Of a DNA stretch of 37,749 bases, positions 23,665 to 34,009 are shown one piece after another. A program made the translations under genes and the position numbers. The notes below the pieces were generated by a model, which had not been told where the DNA came from, did no database searches, and saw only the letters and a list, made by a program, of their open reading frames with translations. Numbering within the stretch: position 1 is the stretch's first letter; each line of letters opens with the position of its first letter. Source of the stretch: Hydrocarboniphaga sp. (GTDB lineage: Bacteria; Pseudomonadota; Gammaproteobacteria; Nevskiales; Nevskiaceae); contig NZ_JAQGNT010000119.1 of NCBI RefSeq assembly GCF_028291725.1, positions 1 through 37,749 of the forward strand. Reading direction: 5' to 3'.

Positions 23665-24651
23665 TTAGTTGACCGACGACTTCGGTGCCGACCAGTTCTC
23701 GAGCTTCATGCCCAGGTCGAGATCGTGGGCCTTGAGGGCTTCCTTGATCTCGTTGAGCGACTTTTTGCCCAGGTTCGGCGTCTTCATCAACTCGGTCTCG
23801 GTGCGCTGCACCAGATCGCCGATGTAGTACACGTTCTCGGCCTTGAGGCAGTTGGCCGAGCGCACGGTCAGCTCCAGATCGTCGATCGGGCGGAACAGGA
23901 TCGGCGACAGCTCTTTCTTGCCGGGCAGCGAGGTGCTGGTGGTCTCGGCTTCGAGGTCGACGAACACGGCGAGCTGGTCGCGCAGGATGCGGGCCGCCAG
24001 GCGGACCGCTTCGGCCGGGTCGATGCCGCCGTTGGTGTCCAGATCCAGGATCAGCTTGTCCAGATCGGTGCGCTGCTCGACGCGAGCCCGCTCGACGCTG
24101 TAGCTGACGCGGCGAACCGGGCTGTACGAGGCGTCGAGCTTGAGCACGCCGACCGAGGCGGTGCTGCTGTCTTCGGCGCCGCGCTGCGCAGCGGCCGGCA
24201 CGTAGCCGCGGCCACGCGTGACCTTGAGGCTGACGTTGAGCTTGCCGCCGGTCAGGTTGGCAATCACCAGATCCGGGTTGACGATCTCGATGTCGTGGTC
24301 GAGCTTGATGTCGGCGGCAGTGACCGGGCCCTTGCCCGACTTTTCCAGGCGCAGCGTCGCTTCTTCGCGCGAATGCATGCGGATGGCGATGTTCTTGATG
24401 TTCAGCAGGATGTCGATGACGTCTTCCTGCACGCCTTCGATCGAGCTGTATTCGTGCACGACGCCTTCGATCTGCACTTCGGTGATCGCGGCGCCCGGGA
24501 TCGACGAAAGCAGAATGCGGCGCAGGGCGTTACCCAGCGTGTGGCCAAAACCACGCTCCAGCGGCTCCAGAGAAACGCGGGCCCGCGAGGCGGACTCCGC
24601 TTCGACTTCGACCAGACGCGGCTTGAGCAAATCAGCGACGAAACCCTGCAT
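23665..24651 (-). CDS. rpoA: RNA polymerase alpha subunit
   Basis: The 328-residue protein has an N-terminal dimerisation domain (about 1-230, with [19 protein letters not shown]) and a C-terminal domain (about 245-318). The latter contains [19 protein letters not shown], which binds UP elements and activators. Length and sequence are of the gammaproteobacterial type. It sits between rpsD and rplQ as usual. Confidence 0.97.
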   Translation of the reverse strand: MQGFVADLLKPRLVEVEAESASRARVSLEPLERGFGHTLGNALRRILLSSIPGAAITEVQIEGVVHEYSSIEGVQEDVIDILLNIKNIAIRMHSREEATLRLEKSGKGPVTAADIKLDHDIEIVNPDLVIANLTGGKLNVSLKVTRGRGYVPAAAQRGAEDSSTASVGVLKLDASYSPVRRVSYSVERARVEQRTDLDKLILDLDTNGGIDPAEAVRLAARILRDQLAVFVDLEAETTSTSLPGKKELSPILFRPIDDLELTVRSANCLKAENVYYIGDLVQRTETELMKTPNLGKKSLNEIKEALKAHDLDLGMKLENWSAPKSSVN

Positions 24652-24723
24652 TTGTGTACCTCGATCTGCGAACCAGGGTTCGCAGTAGAAAAAACCGAAA
24701 CGATACCAACGGCGAGCGAGCGA

Positions 24724-25347
24724 TTACTTCGAGTAGAGCTCGACGACCAGGTTCTCGTTGATGTCCGGAACGATCTGGTCGCGGCTCGGCAGGGTCTTGA
24801 AGGTACCCTTCAGGCCCTTCTCGTCGACTTCCAGCCATTCGGGGAAACCGATCTGGGCGGCGATCGACAGCGATTCGGCGATACGGCTCTGGGCACGCGA
24901 CTTCTCGCGAACCGCGACGACGTCGCCGACCTGCACCTGGTAAGACGGAATATTGACCGACTTGCCATTGACCAGCACGGCCTTGTGGCCGACCAGCTGC
25001 CGCGCTTCCGAACGCGTGCGGCCGAAGCCCATGCGATAGATCACGTTGTCGAGGCGCGTTTCCAGCGCCAGCAACAGGTTCAGGCCGGTGGCGCCCTTGG
25101 TCTTGGTCGCCTTGTAGTAGTAGTTACGGAACTGCTTTTCGAGCAGGCCGTACATCTGCTTCAGCTTCTGCTTCTCGCGCAGCTGGGTCGCGTAGTCAGA
25201 CAGACGCTGCTTGCGCGCGCCGTGCTGGCCCGGGGGCGTTTCCAGCTTGCACTTGGTATCCAGCGAGCGACCGCGCCCCTTCAGAAGAAGGTCGACGCCA
25301 CCGGCACGGCGGGACAGTTTGCACTTCGGGCCAATATAACGAGCCAT
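24724..25347 (-). CDS. rpsD: 30S ribosomal protein S4
   Basis: The 207-residue primary 16S rRNA binder begins [16 protein letters not shown] and carries the S4 RNA-binding fold ([12 protein letters not shown] and following). In enterobacteria S4 represses the alpha operon by binding the leader before rpsM; a structured leader exists here (26163-26414), so the same control is plausible. Only single cysteines are present in the N-terminus, so it is not the zinc-binding form. Confidence 0.97.
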   Translation of the reverse strand: MARYIGPKCKLSRRAGGVDLLLKGRGRSLDTKCKLETPPGQHGARKQRLSDYATQLREKQKLKQMYGLLEKQFRNYYYKATKTKGATGLNLLLALETRLDNVIYRMGFGRTRSEARQLVGHKAVLVNGKSVNIPSYQVQVGDVVAVREKSRAQSRIAESLSIAAQIGFPEWLEVDEKGLKGTFKTLPSRDQIVPDINENLVVELYSK

Positions 25348-25358
25348 GATCTTATCTC

Positions 25359-25757
25359 TTAGACGCGGCGGCGCTTGGGCGCGCGGCAGCCGTTATGCGG
25401 AATCGGCGTCACGTCCGTGATGTTGGTGACCTTGAAGCCGGCAGCGTTGAGCGCGCGGACTGCGGACTCGCGGCCCGGGCCGGGGCCCTTCACGCGCACT
25501 TCCACGTTCTTGACGCCATGTTCAGCAGCAGCCTGCGCCGCTTTGTCCGCGGCCACCTGCGCCGCGAACGGCGTGGACTTGCGCGAGCCCTTGAAACCGG
25601 CGGCGCCGGCGGTCGACCACGACAGGGTATTGCCCTGTCGATCGGTGATCAGAATGATCGTGTTGTTGAACGACGCATGGATATGGCAAACGGCGTCGGA
25701 AACATTCTTCTTGACGCGTTTGCGGGCCTTAGCGGCGCCAGCATTCGGAGTAGCCAT
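25359..25757 (-). CDS. rpsK: 30S ribosomal protein S11
   Basis: The 132-residue platform protein of the small subunit carries the conserved [14 protein letters not shown] and C-terminal [14 protein letters not shown]. The short N-terminal extension ([17 protein letters not shown]) is typical. It lies 11 nt upstream of rpsD in the alpha operon. Confidence 0.97.
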   Translation of the reverse strand: MATPNAGAAKARKRVKKNVSDAVCHIHASFNNTIILITDRQGNTLSWSTAGAAGFKGSRKSTPFAAQVAADKAAQAAAEHGVKNVEVRVKGPGPGRESAVRALNAAGFKVTNITDVTPIPHNGCRAPKRRRV

Positions 25758-25805
25758 TAGGCAGCAGACTCGGTTCTTGAATTAATTAAGTAGCGAAAAA
25801 TGAGC

Positions 25806-26162
25806 TTACTTCTTGATCGCACGACGCGGACCCTTGCGGGTACGGGCGTTGGTGCGGGTGCGCTGGCCACGGACCGGCAGACCGCGGCGATGACGCGTGC
25901 CGCGATAGCAACCCAGGTCCATCAGGCGCTTGATGCTCATGGAGACTTCGCGGCGAAGATCACCCTCGACGGAGAAGCGGCCGATCTCGACGCGCAGCGA
26001 TTCCAGCTCGGCTTCCGTCAGGTTGCGGACCTGGGCTTCCGGCTTGACCTTGGCGGCCGCGCAAATGATTTTCGCGCGAGTCGCGCCGATGCCGTAGATC
26101 GCCCGCAGGGCAATGACGGTGTGCTTCTTGTCCGGGATATTGACGCCGGCGATACGTGCCAT
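25806..26162 (-). CDS. rpsM: 30S ribosomal protein S13
   Basis: The 118-residue protein begins [14 protein letters not shown] and ends in a lysine-rich tail that reaches tRNA in the P site. [16 protein letters not shown] is the family signature. It is the first gene of the alpha operon, separated from rpmJ by a 252-nt structured spacer. Confidence 0.97.
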   Translation of the reverse strand: MARIAGVNIPDKKHTVIALRAIYGIGATRAKIICAAAKVKPEAQVRNLTEAELESLRVEIGRFSVEGDLRREVSMSIKRLMDLGCYRGTRHRRGLPVRGQRTRTNARTRKGPRRAIKK

Positions 26163-26414
26163 GACGCTGGTAACTCCTAAAGAACGGGGCGCGCGAAAAG
26201 GGCGCGAATCATACAGAACTTAAGCAACAGCTACAAGCTTCGCCTTGAAGAGCGGGTGAAGCCATCCCTGGCGCGACGGAGGCTCCGACTCGAGAGCCCG
26301 GCCCGGCCGTGTTCGGCTAACTCGGCGTGACATCGGGTCACGCCTCGCCTGTGCCAAACACTGGCCGGGCGTTCGCCACGTGAAGAGTGCCATTCAAGGC
26401 ACTCTTCACGTGGC
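26163..26414 (-). promoter_or_regulatory. Structured leader between rpmJ and rpsM
   Basis: This 252-nt stretch holds a 17-bp perfect hairpin (26375-26391 with 26398-26414, 6-nt loop) that touches the rpmJ stop, and an 8-bp hairpin GGCGTGAC/GTCACGCC (26324-26331 with 26337-26344). A longer-range complementarity between about 26286-26317 and 26351-26371 could enclose the second hairpin. Neither strong hairpin has a U-tract, so this is more likely an RNA-processing or S4 autoregulatory structure than a terminator. A promoter could be present but I see no convincing one. Confidence 0.55.
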
Positions 26415-26528
26415 TCACCCCTGACGCTGCTTGTGGCGAGCGTCCGAGCAGATCACTCGGACAACGCCGGCGCGGCGGACGATTTTGCAGTTGCGGCAGA
26501 TCTTGCCAACGGACGTGCGGACTTTCAT
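26415..26528 (-). CDS. rpmJ: 50S ribosomal protein L36
   Basis: The 37-residue protein begins [19 protein letters not shown]. Zinc ligands Cys11, Cys14, Cys27 and His32 mark the zinc-binding (C+) form. It lies between secY and rpsM as in most bacteria. Its TGA stop is immediately followed by a 17-bp hairpin on the minus strand. Confidence 0.95.
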   Translation of the reverse strand: MKVRTSVGKICRNCKIVRRAGVVRVICSDARHKQRQG

Positions 26529-26598
26529 GACGAACCTCTAACCTACAAATGAATGCAACTATTGAATGCGACGACTCAGACCCGTTGCCGGACCGGAA

Positions 26599-27999
26599 TC
26601 AACGTTGCGAGCCCGAACCACTCAGGCTCTTGGTTTCCGAACGGCCCAGCGCGCGCGCGCCCGGCTTGCCTTCGCCGCCCTTGCCGAGCGTCTTCAGGTT
26701 GGCCTTCTTCAGAAGGCCATCGTACTGATGCGACATCAGATGCGCCTGCAGCTGCGCCATGAAATCCATCACCACGACCACGGTAATCAGCAGGGACGTG
26801 CCGCCGAAAGCGATCGGCACGTTCCAGTAGGCGATAAACAGTTCCGGCAGCAGGCACACCAGGGTGATGTAGATCGCGCCGGCAACGGTCAGGCGCGTCA
26901 GCACCTGGTCGATGTAGCGGGCGGTCTGCGTACCGGGACGCACGCCGGGGATGAAGGCACCGGACTTCTTCAGGTTCTCCGCGGTTTCGCGTGAGTCGAA
27001 CACCAGCGCGGTGTAGAAGAAGCAGAAGAAGATGATCAGCGCTGCGTACAGCACGCTGTGCAGCGCCTGACCCGGCGACAAGGCATTCGCCAGCTGCTGC
27101 AGGAAGCCACCGCCCTGCTCACCGCCGAAGAAGCGCACGATCGACGCCGGAAACAGGATGATCGACGACGCGAAGATCGGCGGAATCACGCCGGCCATGT
27201 TCAGCTTTAGCGGCAGATGCTGGGTCTGCGCCGCGAACAGCTTGCGGCCCTGCTGACGCCGGGCGTGGTGCACCGGAATCCGGCGTTGCGAGCGTTCGAC
27301 GAACACCACGCCCCAGGTCACGGCGGCGACCAGCAGGATCACCGCGATCACCATCAGGCCGGACATCGAGCCCTCGGAGACCAGCTGCGCGGTCGCGCCG
27401 AGTGCCGGCGGCAGGCCGGCAACGATGCCGGAGAAGATGATCATCGACATGCCGTTGCCGATGCCGCGCTCGGTGATCTGCTCACCCAGCCACATCAGGA
27501 ACATGGTGCCGGTCACCAGCGAAACCGTCGCGGTGAACACGAAACCGAAGCCGGGGGAGATCGCCACACCACTCTTCTGCAACGCGGTGGCGGCGCCGAT
27601 CGACTGGAAGATCGCCAGGCCCAGGGTGCCGTAGCGCGTCAGCTTGGTCAGCTGCCGGCGGCCGGACTCGCCTTCCTTCTTCAGCTCCTTGAGCTGCGGC
27701 ACGACCGCGGCCATCAACTGCACGATGATCGAGGCCGAGATATACGGCATCACGCCGAGCGCGAAAATCGACAGACGATGCAGCGCGCCGCCCGAGAACA
27801 TGTTGAACATGTCCAGGATCGAGCCTTGCGTATTGCTGAAAAGCTGCTCGAGCTGGCGCGGATCGATGCCCGGCACCGGGATATAGCTGCCGATGCGGTA
27901 GACCACGATGGCGCCCAGCAGGAACAGCAGGCGGCCGCGGACTTCCCCGATCTTGGAGAGGTCCGGCACCATGCCTGCGCTGGCGGGGGTCTTGGCCAT
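26599..27999 (-). CDS. secY: Protein translocase subunit SecY
   Basis: The 466-residue central channel of the Sec translocon has ten membrane helices. Landmarks are [22 protein letters not shown] (first helix, quoted in part), [18 protein letters not shown], the cytosolic loop [19 protein letters not shown] and [18 protein letters not shown]. The C-terminal tail after [12 protein letters not shown] is about 30 residues longer than in E. coli and Gly/Ser-rich. It lies 38 nt after rplO. Confidence 0.97.
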   Translation of the reverse strand: MAKTPASAGMVPDLSKIGEVRGRLLFLLGAIVVYRIGSYIPVPGIDPRQLEQLFSNTQGSILDMFNMFSGGALHRLSIFALGVMPYISASIIVQLMAAVVPQLKELKKEGESGRRQLTKLTRYGTLGLAIFQSIGAATALQKSGVAISPGFGFVFTATVSLVTGTMFLMWLGEQITERGIGNGMSMIIFSGIVAGLPPALGATAQLVSEGSMSGLMVIAVILLVAAVTWGVVFVERSQRRIPVHHARRQQGRKLFAAQTQHLPLKLNMAGVIPPIFASSIILFPASIVRFFGGEQGGGFLQQLANALSPGQALHSVLYAALIIFFCFFYTALVFDSRETAENLKKSGAFIPGVRPGTQTARYIDQVLTRLTVAGAIYITLVCLLPELFIAYWNVPIAFGGTSLLITVVVVMDFMAQLQAHLMSHQYDGLLKKANLKTLGKGGEGKPGARALGRSETKSLSGSGSQR

Positions 28000-28037
28000 A
28001 TTTCCTTGTGCTTGGCTGGTCGCTAACGAAGGACTGC

Positions 28038-28475
28038 TTATTCCGCGATGCTGCCGCCGGCCGCCAGGATCACTTCGCGCGCGCCCTTGGTGACCAGGAT
28101 GCCCTTGAGTTCGATCTTGCGGCTCAGCTCGCCGGACTTGATCACCTTGGCCTGCTCGCAGATCGCCGGAACCACGTTGGCAACCTTGAGCACGGCCAGA
28201 TCGATCACGCCTTCGAACTTCAGCTTCATCAGCTCGGACAGGCGCACTTCAGCGGTCTTGTTGACCAGCGGGCTGTTGAAGCCGCGCTTCGGCAGACGAC
28301 GCTGGATCGGCATCTGGCCGCCTTCGAAGCCGACCTTGCCGCGGCCACCCTTGCGAGCGCGCTGACCCTTGTGACCGCGGCCAGCCGTCTTGCCCAGGCC
28401 GGAACCGATGCCACGGCCGACACGGGTGCGGGCAACCTTGGAGCCTGCTGCAGGCTTGATGTCGTTGAGCTTCAT
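28038..28475 (-). CDS. rplO: 50S ribosomal protein L15
   Basis: The 145-residue protein begins [13 protein letters not shown] and contains the family [19 protein letters not shown] motif. It stabilises 23S rRNA during assembly. The start overlaps the rpmD stop by one base (TAATG), giving translational coupling. Confidence 0.97.
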   Translation of the reverse strand: MKLNDIKPAAGSKVARTRVGRGIGSGLGKTAGRGHKGQRARKGGRGKVGFEGGQMPIQRRLPKRGFNSPLVNKTAEVRLSELMKLKFEGVIDLAVLKVANVVPAICEQAKVIKSGELSRKIELKGILVTKGAREVILAAGGSIAE

Positions 28476-28678
28476 TAGACCACTTCCTCAATCTTCAGCA
28501 TGAACGCGGCCTTGTTGACCATGCCCATGTTTTCCGGCGTGGCAGCAACCACCACGCTCTGATGCATGCGGGTCAGACCGAGACCGCGGATGCATGCCTT
28601 ATGATTCTTCAGGCGGCCGAACAGGCTGCGAACCAGGGTTAGCTTCACTTGCGGGAACTGTTTGTCGGGTGTGCTCAT
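28475..28678 (-). CDS. rpmD: 50S ribosomal protein L30
   Basis: The 67-residue L30 has [23 protein letters not shown] (in part) and the [13 protein letters not shown] end. It is slightly longer at the N-terminus than E. coli L30 (59 residues). It lies 8 nt after rpsE and overlaps rplO. Confidence 0.95.
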   Translation of the reverse strand: MSTPDKQFPQVKLTLVRSLFGRLKNHKACIRGLGLTRMHQSVVVAATPENMGMVNKAAFMLKIEEVV

Positions 28679-28686
28679 GGCATTCC

Positions 28687-29202
28687 TTAAGCGAGCAGTT
28701 CTTCGACCGTCTTGCCGCGCTTGGCGGCAATTTCGGACGGCATGTTCATGCGCTTGAGCGCATCCAACGTGGCGCGAACCATGTTGATCGGGTTGCGCGA
28801 GCCGAAGGACTTGGCGAGCACGTTCTGCACGCCGGCCACTTCGAACACCGCGCGCATCGCGCCACCGGCAATGACGCCGGTACCGTCGGACGCCGGGCGC
28901 ATGAACACCTTGGTGGCACCATGCGTGCCCCAGATCTCGTGCTGCAGGGTCAGGCCCTTGAGCGGCACCATGATCATGTTCTTGCGCGCCTGATCCATGG
29001 CCTTGGAGATGGCCTGCGGCACTTCGCGCGCCTTGCCGTAACCGAAGCCGACGCGGCCGGCGCCGTCGCCCACAACCGTCAGCGCGGTGAAGGCGAACTG
29101 CTTACCGCCCTTGACCGTCTTGCTGACGCGGTTGACGGTGACCAGCTTCTCTTTGAAGTCGCCGCCGCTCTGGGAATCGTCGAACTGATAGTTGGTTGCC
29201 AT
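28687..29202 (-). CDS. rpsE: 30S ribosomal protein S5
   Basis: The 171-residue protein has the dsRNA-binding-like N-terminal domain ([17 protein letters not shown] and [20 protein letters not shown]) and a C-terminal domain with [18 protein letters not shown]. It contributes to decoding accuracy and mRNA helicase activity. It lies 3 nt after rplR. Confidence 0.97.
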   Translation of the reverse strand: MATNYQFDDSQSGGDFKEKLVTVNRVSKTVKGGKQFAFTALTVVGDGAGRVGFGYGKAREVPQAISKAMDQARKNMIMVPLKGLTLQHEIWGTHGATKVFMRPASDGTGVIAGGAMRAVFEVAGVQNVLAKSFGSRNPINMVRATLDALKRMNMPSEIAAKRGKTVEELLA

Positions 29203-29205
29203 GAA

Positions 29206-29562
29206 TTAAAACTCCAGACCGGCTTCGCGCGCGGCATCGGCCAGCGCCTTGATGCGACCGTGATACTTGAACCCGCCGCGATCAAATGCGACGGAGGTGA
29301 TACCGGCGGCCTTGGCACGCTCGGCGATCAGCTGACCGACCTTCTTCGCGGCGTCCACATTGCCGGTGCTCTTCAGGCCCTCGGCGATGGTCTTCTCGAC
29401 GGTCGACGCAGAGGCCACGGTTTCGCCGGCATTCGGCGCGATGATCTGCGCGTAGATGTGGCCAGCCGTGCGGTGCACCGCCAGGCGGAACACGCCCAAC
29501 TCGCGGATCTTGAAACGCGTGCGGCGTGCGCGACGCAGGCGAACTTGCTTCTTGTCTTTCAT
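29206..29562 (-). CDS. rplR: 50S ribosomal protein L18
   Basis: The 118-residue 5S rRNA-binding protein starts [18 protein letters not shown] and ends [27 protein letters not shown] (in part), the standard L18 C-terminus. The ATG at 29560-29562 was preferred over an upstream one that would add eight residues. The 74-nt gap from rplF holds nothing obvious. Confidence 0.97.
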   Translation of the reverse strand: MKDKKQVRLRRARRTRFKIRELGVFRLAVHRTAGHIYAQIIAPNAGETVASASTVEKTIAEGLKSTGNVDAAKKVGQLIAERAKAAGITSVAFDRGGFKYHGRIKALADAAREAGLEF

Positions 29563-29636
29563 GGCGTGAGGCTCGGTACTTCTCAATAGTGGGAAGAGTC
29601 AATAACAGTAGGGCTAATGCGCAATGGCGCGGGGCC

Positions 29637-30167
29637 TTACTTCTTCTTCGCTTCCTTCAATACAACTTTCTCATCCGAATACCGCACGCCCTTGCCCTTG
29701 TACGGCTCTGGCGGACGGTAGCTGCGCAGCTGGGCGGCCAGCTGGCCGACCATGTGCTTGCTGGCACCGGTGATGACGATTTCGGTCTGCGTAGGGCAAA
29801 CGACGTTGAGGCCGTCCGGGATCGGATGATCCACCGGATGCGACAGGCCGACCTGCAGATTGACCTTCTTGTTGGCGACCGAGGCGCGATAACCAACGCC
29901 GACGAGCTGCAGCTTGCGCTCGTAGCCCTTGGTCACGCCGGTGACGGCGTTGTTCAGCAGCGCGCGGATCGTGCCGGCCTGCATCGCATTGGTCTTCACC
30001 GACTCGGCGTTGATGACGGCTTCGCCATTGGCGATGTCGACGACGATGCCGTACGCGAGCGTCACGGTCTGCGTCGACTTGGCGCCTTTGACGGTCACGA
30101 CACCAGCTTCGCTGGTGACGGTGACGCCGGCGGGGATCACCACCGGCATTTTAGCTACACGGGACAT
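29637..30167 (-). CDS. rplF: 50S ribosomal protein L6
   Basis: The 176-residue protein with two L6 repeats begins MSRVAKMPVVIPAGVTV and ends PEPYKGKGVRYSDEKVVLKEAKKK (in part). It lies at the base of the factor-binding stalk. It follows rpsH by 52 nt. Confidence 0.97.
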   Translation of the reverse strand: MSRVAKMPVVIPAGVTVTSEAGVVTVKGAKSTQTVTLAYGIVVDIANGEAVINAESVKTNAMQAGTIRALLNNAVTGVTKGYERKLQLVGVGYRASVANKKVNLQVGLSHPVDHPIPDGLNVVCPTQTEIVITGASKHMVGQLAAQLRSYRPPEPYKGKGVRYSDEKVVLKEAKKK

Positions 30168-30219
30168 GGTTTCTCGTCCTACTGATTCTATTGATTCGTC
30201 GATTATTGCGACGGGTGGC

Positions 30220-30618
30220 TTAGGCGACGATGCAGAGCACTTCGCCGCCCTGCCCGGCAGCGCGAGCTGCCTTGTCCGTGACCACGCCGTTCGGCGTCGA
30301 AATGATGGCGATGCCGAGGCCGCCGAGCACCGTGGGCAGCTCGTCTTTGGCCTTGTACACGCGCAGGCTCGGCTTGCTGATGCGATCGATCCGCTCGATC
30401 ACCGGCTTGTTGTCGTAGTACTTCAGCGTCAGCGCCAGGGTCTTCTTGCCGGCGCCGGAATCCACCGTCTCGAACGAGGCGATGTAGCCCTCGTCCTTCA
30501 ACACCTGGGCGATCGCGGACTTCAGCTTCGACGCCGGCGCGGTGACCTGCTTCTTGCGCGCCTGCTGACCATTGCGGATGCGGGTCAGGAAGTCGCCAAC
30601 GGGATCAGTCATGCTCAT
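30220..30618 (-). CDS. rpsH: 30S ribosomal protein S8
   Basis: The 132-residue protein begins [18 protein letters not shown] and ends GGEVLCIVA, with [13 protein letters not shown] as the family signature. S8 is the assembly protein and, in E. coli, the repressor of the spc operon through a site at rplE. Either of two ATGs (30616-30618 or two codons later) could be used; the first matches the family. Confidence 0.97.
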   Translation of the reverse strand: MSMTDPVGDFLTRIRNGQQARKKQVTAPASKLKSAIAQVLKDEGYIASFETVDSGAGKKTLALTLKYYDNKPVIERIDRISKPSLRVYKAKDELPTVLGGLGIAIISTPNGVVTDKAARAAGQGGEVLCIVA

Positions 30619-30633
30619 GAGATTGCTCTTTCC

Positions 30634-30939
30634 TTACCAGCTGGCTTTCTTCAGGCCCGGCACTTCGCCGCGCATCGCCGCTTCACGCAGCTTGTGACGG
30701 CCGAGGCCGAACTTGGCATACACGCCACGGCTACGGCCGGTGATCGCGCAGCGGTTGCGCTGACGGGTGTAGCTCGAATCGCGCGGCAGCTTCTGCAGCG
30801 CCACCGCGGCGGCCTGCTTCTCGTCGTACGAGGCGGTCGGGCTGATCGACAGTGCCCGCAGCGTCTCGCGCTTCTTGCCGAGCTTGGCAACCAGCTTCGT
30901 GCGCTTGGCTTCGCGCTCGATCATGTTTCTCTTGGCCAT
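30634..30939 (-). CDS. rpsN: 30S ribosomal protein S14
   Basis: The 101-residue zinc-free (C-) form begins [17 protein letters not shown] and contains [26 protein letters not shown] (in part). It lies between rplE and rpsH in the spc operon. Confidence 0.97.
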   Translation of the reverse strand: MAKRNMIEREAKRTKLVAKLGKKRETLRALSISPTASYDEKQAAAVALQKLPRDSSYTRQRNRCAITGRSRGVYAKFGLGRHKLREAAMRGEVPGLKKASW

Positions 30940-30957
30940 GTTGGGTCTCGCTCGGTC

Positions 30958-31497
30958 TTATTGCTTGCGGAAGGGGAAGCTGAAAGCTTCGAGCAGGGCT
31001 CGGCCTTCGGCGTCGGTCTTCGCGGTGGTGGTAAAAGTGATGTTCATGCCGCGGAGCGTGTCGATCTTGTCGTACTCGATTTCCGGGAAGATGATTTGTT
31101 CGGTGATGCCGAAGTTGAAGTTGCCGGCGCCGTCGAAGCCTTTGGGCGAGATGCCGCGGAAGTCGCGGATACGCGGCAGCGCGACGACGATCAGACGTTC
31201 GAGGAACTCCCACATGCGCTCATCGCGCAGCGTGACCTTGACACCGACCGGATAGTTCTCGCGAACCTTGAACGCGGCGATCGAGATGCGGGTCTTGGTG
31301 ACCACCGGCTTCTGGCCGGCGATCGCGATCATGTCCTTGACGGCATGCTCGATGACCTTCTTGTCGGAAGTCGACTCGCCCACGCCCATGTTGAGCGTGA
31401 TCTTCGACAGGCGCGGAACGGCCATCGCATTGCAGGCGAGCTTTTCCTTCAGCGCGGGTGCAATCTTTTCTTTGTACTGCTGTTTCAGGTTAGCCAT
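30958..31497 (-). CDS. rplE: 50S ribosomal protein L5
   Basis: The 179-residue 5S rRNA-binding protein begins [19 protein letters not shown], with ITLNMGVGE and the C-terminal [23 protein letters not shown] (in part). It is preceded by an unusual 114-nt gap from rplX. Confidence 0.97.
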   Translation of the reverse strand: MANLKQQYKEKIAPALKEKLACNAMAVPRLSKITLNMGVGESTSDKKVIEHAVKDMIAIAGQKPVVTKTRISIAAFKVRENYPVGVKVTLRDERMWEFLERLIVVALPRIRDFRGISPKGFDGAGNFNFGITEQIIFPEIEYDKIDTLRGMNITFTTTAKTDAEGRALLEAFSFPFRKQ

Positions 31498-31611
31498 GAC
31501 TCACTCGTTTCCAGTTGTTGCTTCCGGTCGGGCTTCCGATCTCTCCAGCTGTGCTGGAGCCCGGTCTGCCTGGGACTGAAAACCTATGTTGGTGCCTTAA
31601 TTTATCAACAA
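31498..31611 (-). other. Long spacer between rplX and rplE
   Basis: This 114-nt stretch has no ORF. It contains a 6-bp hairpin CTCCAG/CTGGAG (31543-31559) and, on the minus strand, an AT-rich segment just after the rplX stop. In E. coli the S8 repressor site of the spc operon lies at the start of rplE, so a regulatory structure is possible here. Confidence 0.35.
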
Positions 31612-31932
31612 TTAATCGACAAGCTCTTTGCTGGACTTGAAGACGCGGACCTTCTTGCGGTCTGCACCTTCGCCGACAAACAGATATCCGACGCGATCGG
31701 CCTTGCCGGTCTTGCTGTTGAACAGCGCAACGTTGGAGATGTCGATCGGCATCTCTTTTTCGACGATGCCGCCGGCGACACCGGCCTGCGGGTTGCCCTT
31801 GGTGTGACGCTTGGCGATATTGATGCCTTCGACCAGCAGGGCACCATCGAGCACGCGCGACACGCTGCCGCGGCGACCCTTGTCCTTGCCGGTGATGACG
31901 ATGACGTCGTCGCCTTTCTTGATCTTGCTCAT
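31612..31932 (-). CDS. rplX: 50S ribosomal protein L24
   Basis: The 106-residue assembly initiator carries the KOW motif near the N-terminus ([20 protein letters not shown]). It ends [14 protein letters not shown]. It lies 21 nt after rplN. Confidence 0.97.
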   Translation of the reverse strand: MSKIKKGDDVIVITGKDKGRRGSVSRVLDGALLVEGINIAKRHTKGNPQAGVAGGIVEKEMPIDISNVALFNSKTGKADRVGYLFVGEGADRKKVRVFKSSKELVD

Positions 31933-31953
31933 ATCTGTTCTCTGATCCGCGCT

Positions 31954-32319
31954 TTAGATGACTTCGGGCGCGAGTGAAACAATCTTCATGAAGTGCTCGC
32001 GCAGTTCGCGCGTGACCGGCCCGAAGATACGGGTGCCGATCGGCTCACCCTTGGCGGTCAGCAGCACCGCGGCGTTGGTGTCGAAGCGAATGGTCGAGCC
32101 ATCCGGCCGGCGCACGCCATGACGGGTGCGGACGACAACGGCGTCATGCACTTCGCCCTTCTTGACCTTGCCGCGCGGGATCGCGTCTTTGACGGTGACC
32201 TTGATCAGGTCGCCGATGTTGGCGTAGCGGCGGTAGGTGCTGCCCTTGACCTGGATGACCTGCACGGTCTTCGCACCGCTGTTGTCAGCGGCAACGAGAA
32301 AACTTTCTTGCTGCATCAT
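31954..32319 (-). CDS. rplN: 50S ribosomal protein L14
   Basis: The 121-residue protein with the family body [17 protein letters not shown] and C-terminal [12 protein letters not shown]. Two adjacent ATG codons are possible; the upstream one has AGGAG at 8 nt and was chosen. In E. coli this gene starts the spc operon with its own promoter, but here only 19 nt separate it from rpsQ, so it is probably continuous with the S10 operon. Confidence 0.97.
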   Translation of the reverse strand: MMQQESFLVAADNSGAKTVQVIQVKGSTYRRYANIGDLIKVTVKDAIPRGKVKKGEVHDAVVVRTRHGVRRPDGSTIRFDTNAAVLLTAKGEPIGTRIFGPVTRELREHFMKIVSLAPEVI

Positions 32320-32338
32320 GGCGAGTTCTCCTGCGGTC

Positions 32339-32644
32339 TTAAGCGTGCGTCTGCAGGACTTCGACCAGCTTGAAGCGCTTGGTGCGCGACAGCGGACGGG
32401 TCTCGACGATGGCGACAAGATCGCCTTCCTTGCACTGGTTGGTTTCGTCGTGTGCGTAGAGCTTGGTGGAGCGGCGCAGGATCTTGTTGTAGATCGGGTG
32501 CTTCACGGTGCGCTCGACGACGACCGTGATGGTCTTGTCGCCCTTGTTGGAGGCAACGCGGCCGACGATGCGGCGCTCTTTGTGCTCGGCAGTCGCCGTG
32601 CTGGTGTCAGCGCTATTCGGGGCGATATTCTGGACTTCGCTCAT
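32339..32644 (-). CDS. rpsQ: 30S ribosomal protein S17
   Basis: The 101-residue protein has the core [20 protein letters not shown] and [19 protein letters not shown]. An N-terminal extension of about 17 residues ([17 protein letters not shown]...) is absent from E. coli S17 and looks disordered. It lies 4 nt after rpmC. Confidence 0.96.
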   Translation of the reverse strand: MSEVQNIAPNSADTSTATAEHKERRIVGRVASNKGDKTITVVVERTVKHPIYNKILRRSTKLYAHDETNQCKEGDLVAIVETRPLSRTKRFKLVEVLQTHA

Positions 32645-32648
32645 GACT

Positions 32649-32855
32649 TCAAGCCTTGCTCTGCTGCGATGTGAGGAAGGTCTTGACCTGCGCAATCTTC
32701 TTGCGCGTGTTGGCTGCCAGATGCGACTGGTTGGCCTGACCCATGGCACCCTGCATGCGCAGGTTGAACTGCTCGCGGCGCAGAGCCGCAAGTTCGGTCT
32801 TCAGACCGGCGCTGTCTTTGCCGCTCAGCGACTTCAGATAGTCGGTGGTCTTCAT
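32649..32855 (-). CDS. rpmC: 50S ribosomal protein L29
   Basis: The 68-residue two-helix protein with [19 protein letters not shown] and [11 protein letters not shown] is located near the exit tunnel. Its ATG overlaps the rplP stop (TAATG). The frame extends upstream but only this start gives an L29 N-terminus ([12 protein letters not shown]). Confidence 0.96.
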   Translation of the reverse strand: MKTTDYLKSLSGKDSAGLKTELAALRREQFNLRMQGAMGQANQSHLAANTRKKIAQVKTFLTSQQSKA

Positions 32856-33268
32856 TACATAATCGTCCGCTGAACGAAGGTGGTCTTGACGCAGAGCTTG
32901 GCGGCGGCCAGCTCGAAAGCCTCGCGCGCTTCGGCTTCGGTCACGCCTTCCATCTCGTACAGCATCTTGCCGGGCTGCACCTTGGCGACCCAGTACTCGA
33001 CGTTGCCCTTGCCCGAGCCCATGCGGACTTCGAGTGGCTTCTTGGTGACAGGCGCGTCCGGGAAAATCCGGATCCACAGCTTGCCGCCCTTCTTGGCGAA
33101 GCGCGTGATGCAGCGACGCGCCGCTTCGATCTGGCGGGCAGTGATCATGCCGTGCTCAGTGGCCTTGAGGCCAAAGTCACCGAAGCTGACCTTGTTGCCG
33201 TTCTGCGCCAGGCCGCGGTTGCGACCCTTCATCTGCTTGCGAAACTTGGTTCTCTTGGGCTGCATCAT
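32855..33268 (-). CDS. rplP: 50S ribosomal protein L16
   Basis: The 137-residue protein begins [19 protein letters not shown], with [22 protein letters not shown] (in part). It organises the A-site region of 23S rRNA. Of two adjacent ATGs the first has AGGAG at 9 nt. It overlaps rpmC by one base. Confidence 0.97.
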   Translation of the reverse strand: MMQPKRTKFRKQMKGRNRGLAQNGNKVSFGDFGLKATEHGMITARQIEAARRCITRFAKKGGKLWIRIFPDAPVTKKPLEVRMGSGKGNVEYWVAKVQPGKMLYEMEGVTEAEAREAFELAAAKLCVKTTFVQRTIM

Positions 33269-33310
33269 GGCAGCGAACTCCTAAATTAAGACCGTAGCGC
33301 GAGTTGCGAC

Positions 33311-33997
33311 TTAAGCGGTGGCAGGCTCAAAGGATTCTTCTTTCTTGCCCGGACGCTCGGCTTCGAAAGTCTCGCCGGTGAACACCCACACCTTGACGCC
33401 AATGATCCCGTAGGTCGTTTTGGCTTCGGCGGTGTTGTAGTCCACCATCGCGCGCAGCGTGTGCAGCGGAACGCGGCCTTCGCGATACCACTCGGTACGT
33501 GCGATTTCGGCGCCGTTCAAGCGGCCGCCGACCTGAATCTTGATGCCGCCCGCACCCAGGCGCATCGCGTTCTGCACCGCGCGCTTCATCGCACGACGGA
33601 ACATGATGCGGCGCTCGAGCTGCTGGGCGACGGACTCGGCGATCAGGCGTGCATCGAGTTCCGGCTTGCGGATTTCTTCGACCGAGATGTGAACGCTGTC
33701 GGCCTTCAGGCCCATCTTGGCAGCGACTTCCTGCTTCAGCTTCTCGATGTCCTCGCCCTTCTTGCCGATGACGATGCCCGGACGAGCCGTGTGGATCGTC
33801 ACGCGCGCCGACTTGGCAGGACGGTCGATCTGGATCTTCGACACGGAGGCGCTCGCCAGCTTCTTGCGCAGGAACTCACGGACCTGGATGTCCTTGTTGA
33901 GGTTCTCGCCATAGGCGCGACGCTCGGCATACCAGTTGGAAGTCCACTGGGTGGTGATCCCTAAGCGGAACCCATTCGGATTGACTTTATGGCCCAT
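33311..33997 (-). CDS. rpsC: 30S ribosomal protein S3
   Basis: The 228-residue protein has an N-terminal KH domain ([19 protein letters not shown], containing the GKKG loop) and the C-terminal S3 domain with [20 protein letters not shown]. It is part of the mRNA entry channel. The gene lies 12 nt after rplV. Confidence 0.97.
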   Translation of the reverse strand: MGHKVNPNGFRLGITTQWTSNWYAERRAYGENLNKDIQVREFLRKKLASASVSKIQIDRPAKSARVTIHTARPGIVIGKKGEDIEKLKQEVAAKMGLKADSVHISVEEIRKPELDARLIAESVAQQLERRIMFRRAMKRAVQNAMRLGAGGIKIQVGGRLNGAEIARTEWYREGRVPLHTLRAMVDYNTAEAKTTYGIIGVKVWVFTGETFEAERPGKKEESFEPATA

Positions 33998-34009
33998 AAG
34001 GTTTCTCGC

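Noticed and set aside
23665-25362. Long plus-strand reading frames opposite rpoA and rpsD (for example 579 codons)
   Set aside because: They are antisense shadows of GC-rich ribosomal genes with low-complexity His/Arg/Gln-rich translations and no family resemblance.
26375-26414. Hairpin after rpmJ as an intrinsic terminator
   Set aside because: There is no U-tract on either side, so I list it as a structured element instead.
29929-31977. 682-codon plus-strand frame across the spc operon
   Set aside because: It is an antisense shadow of rplF to rplX; those genes are certain.
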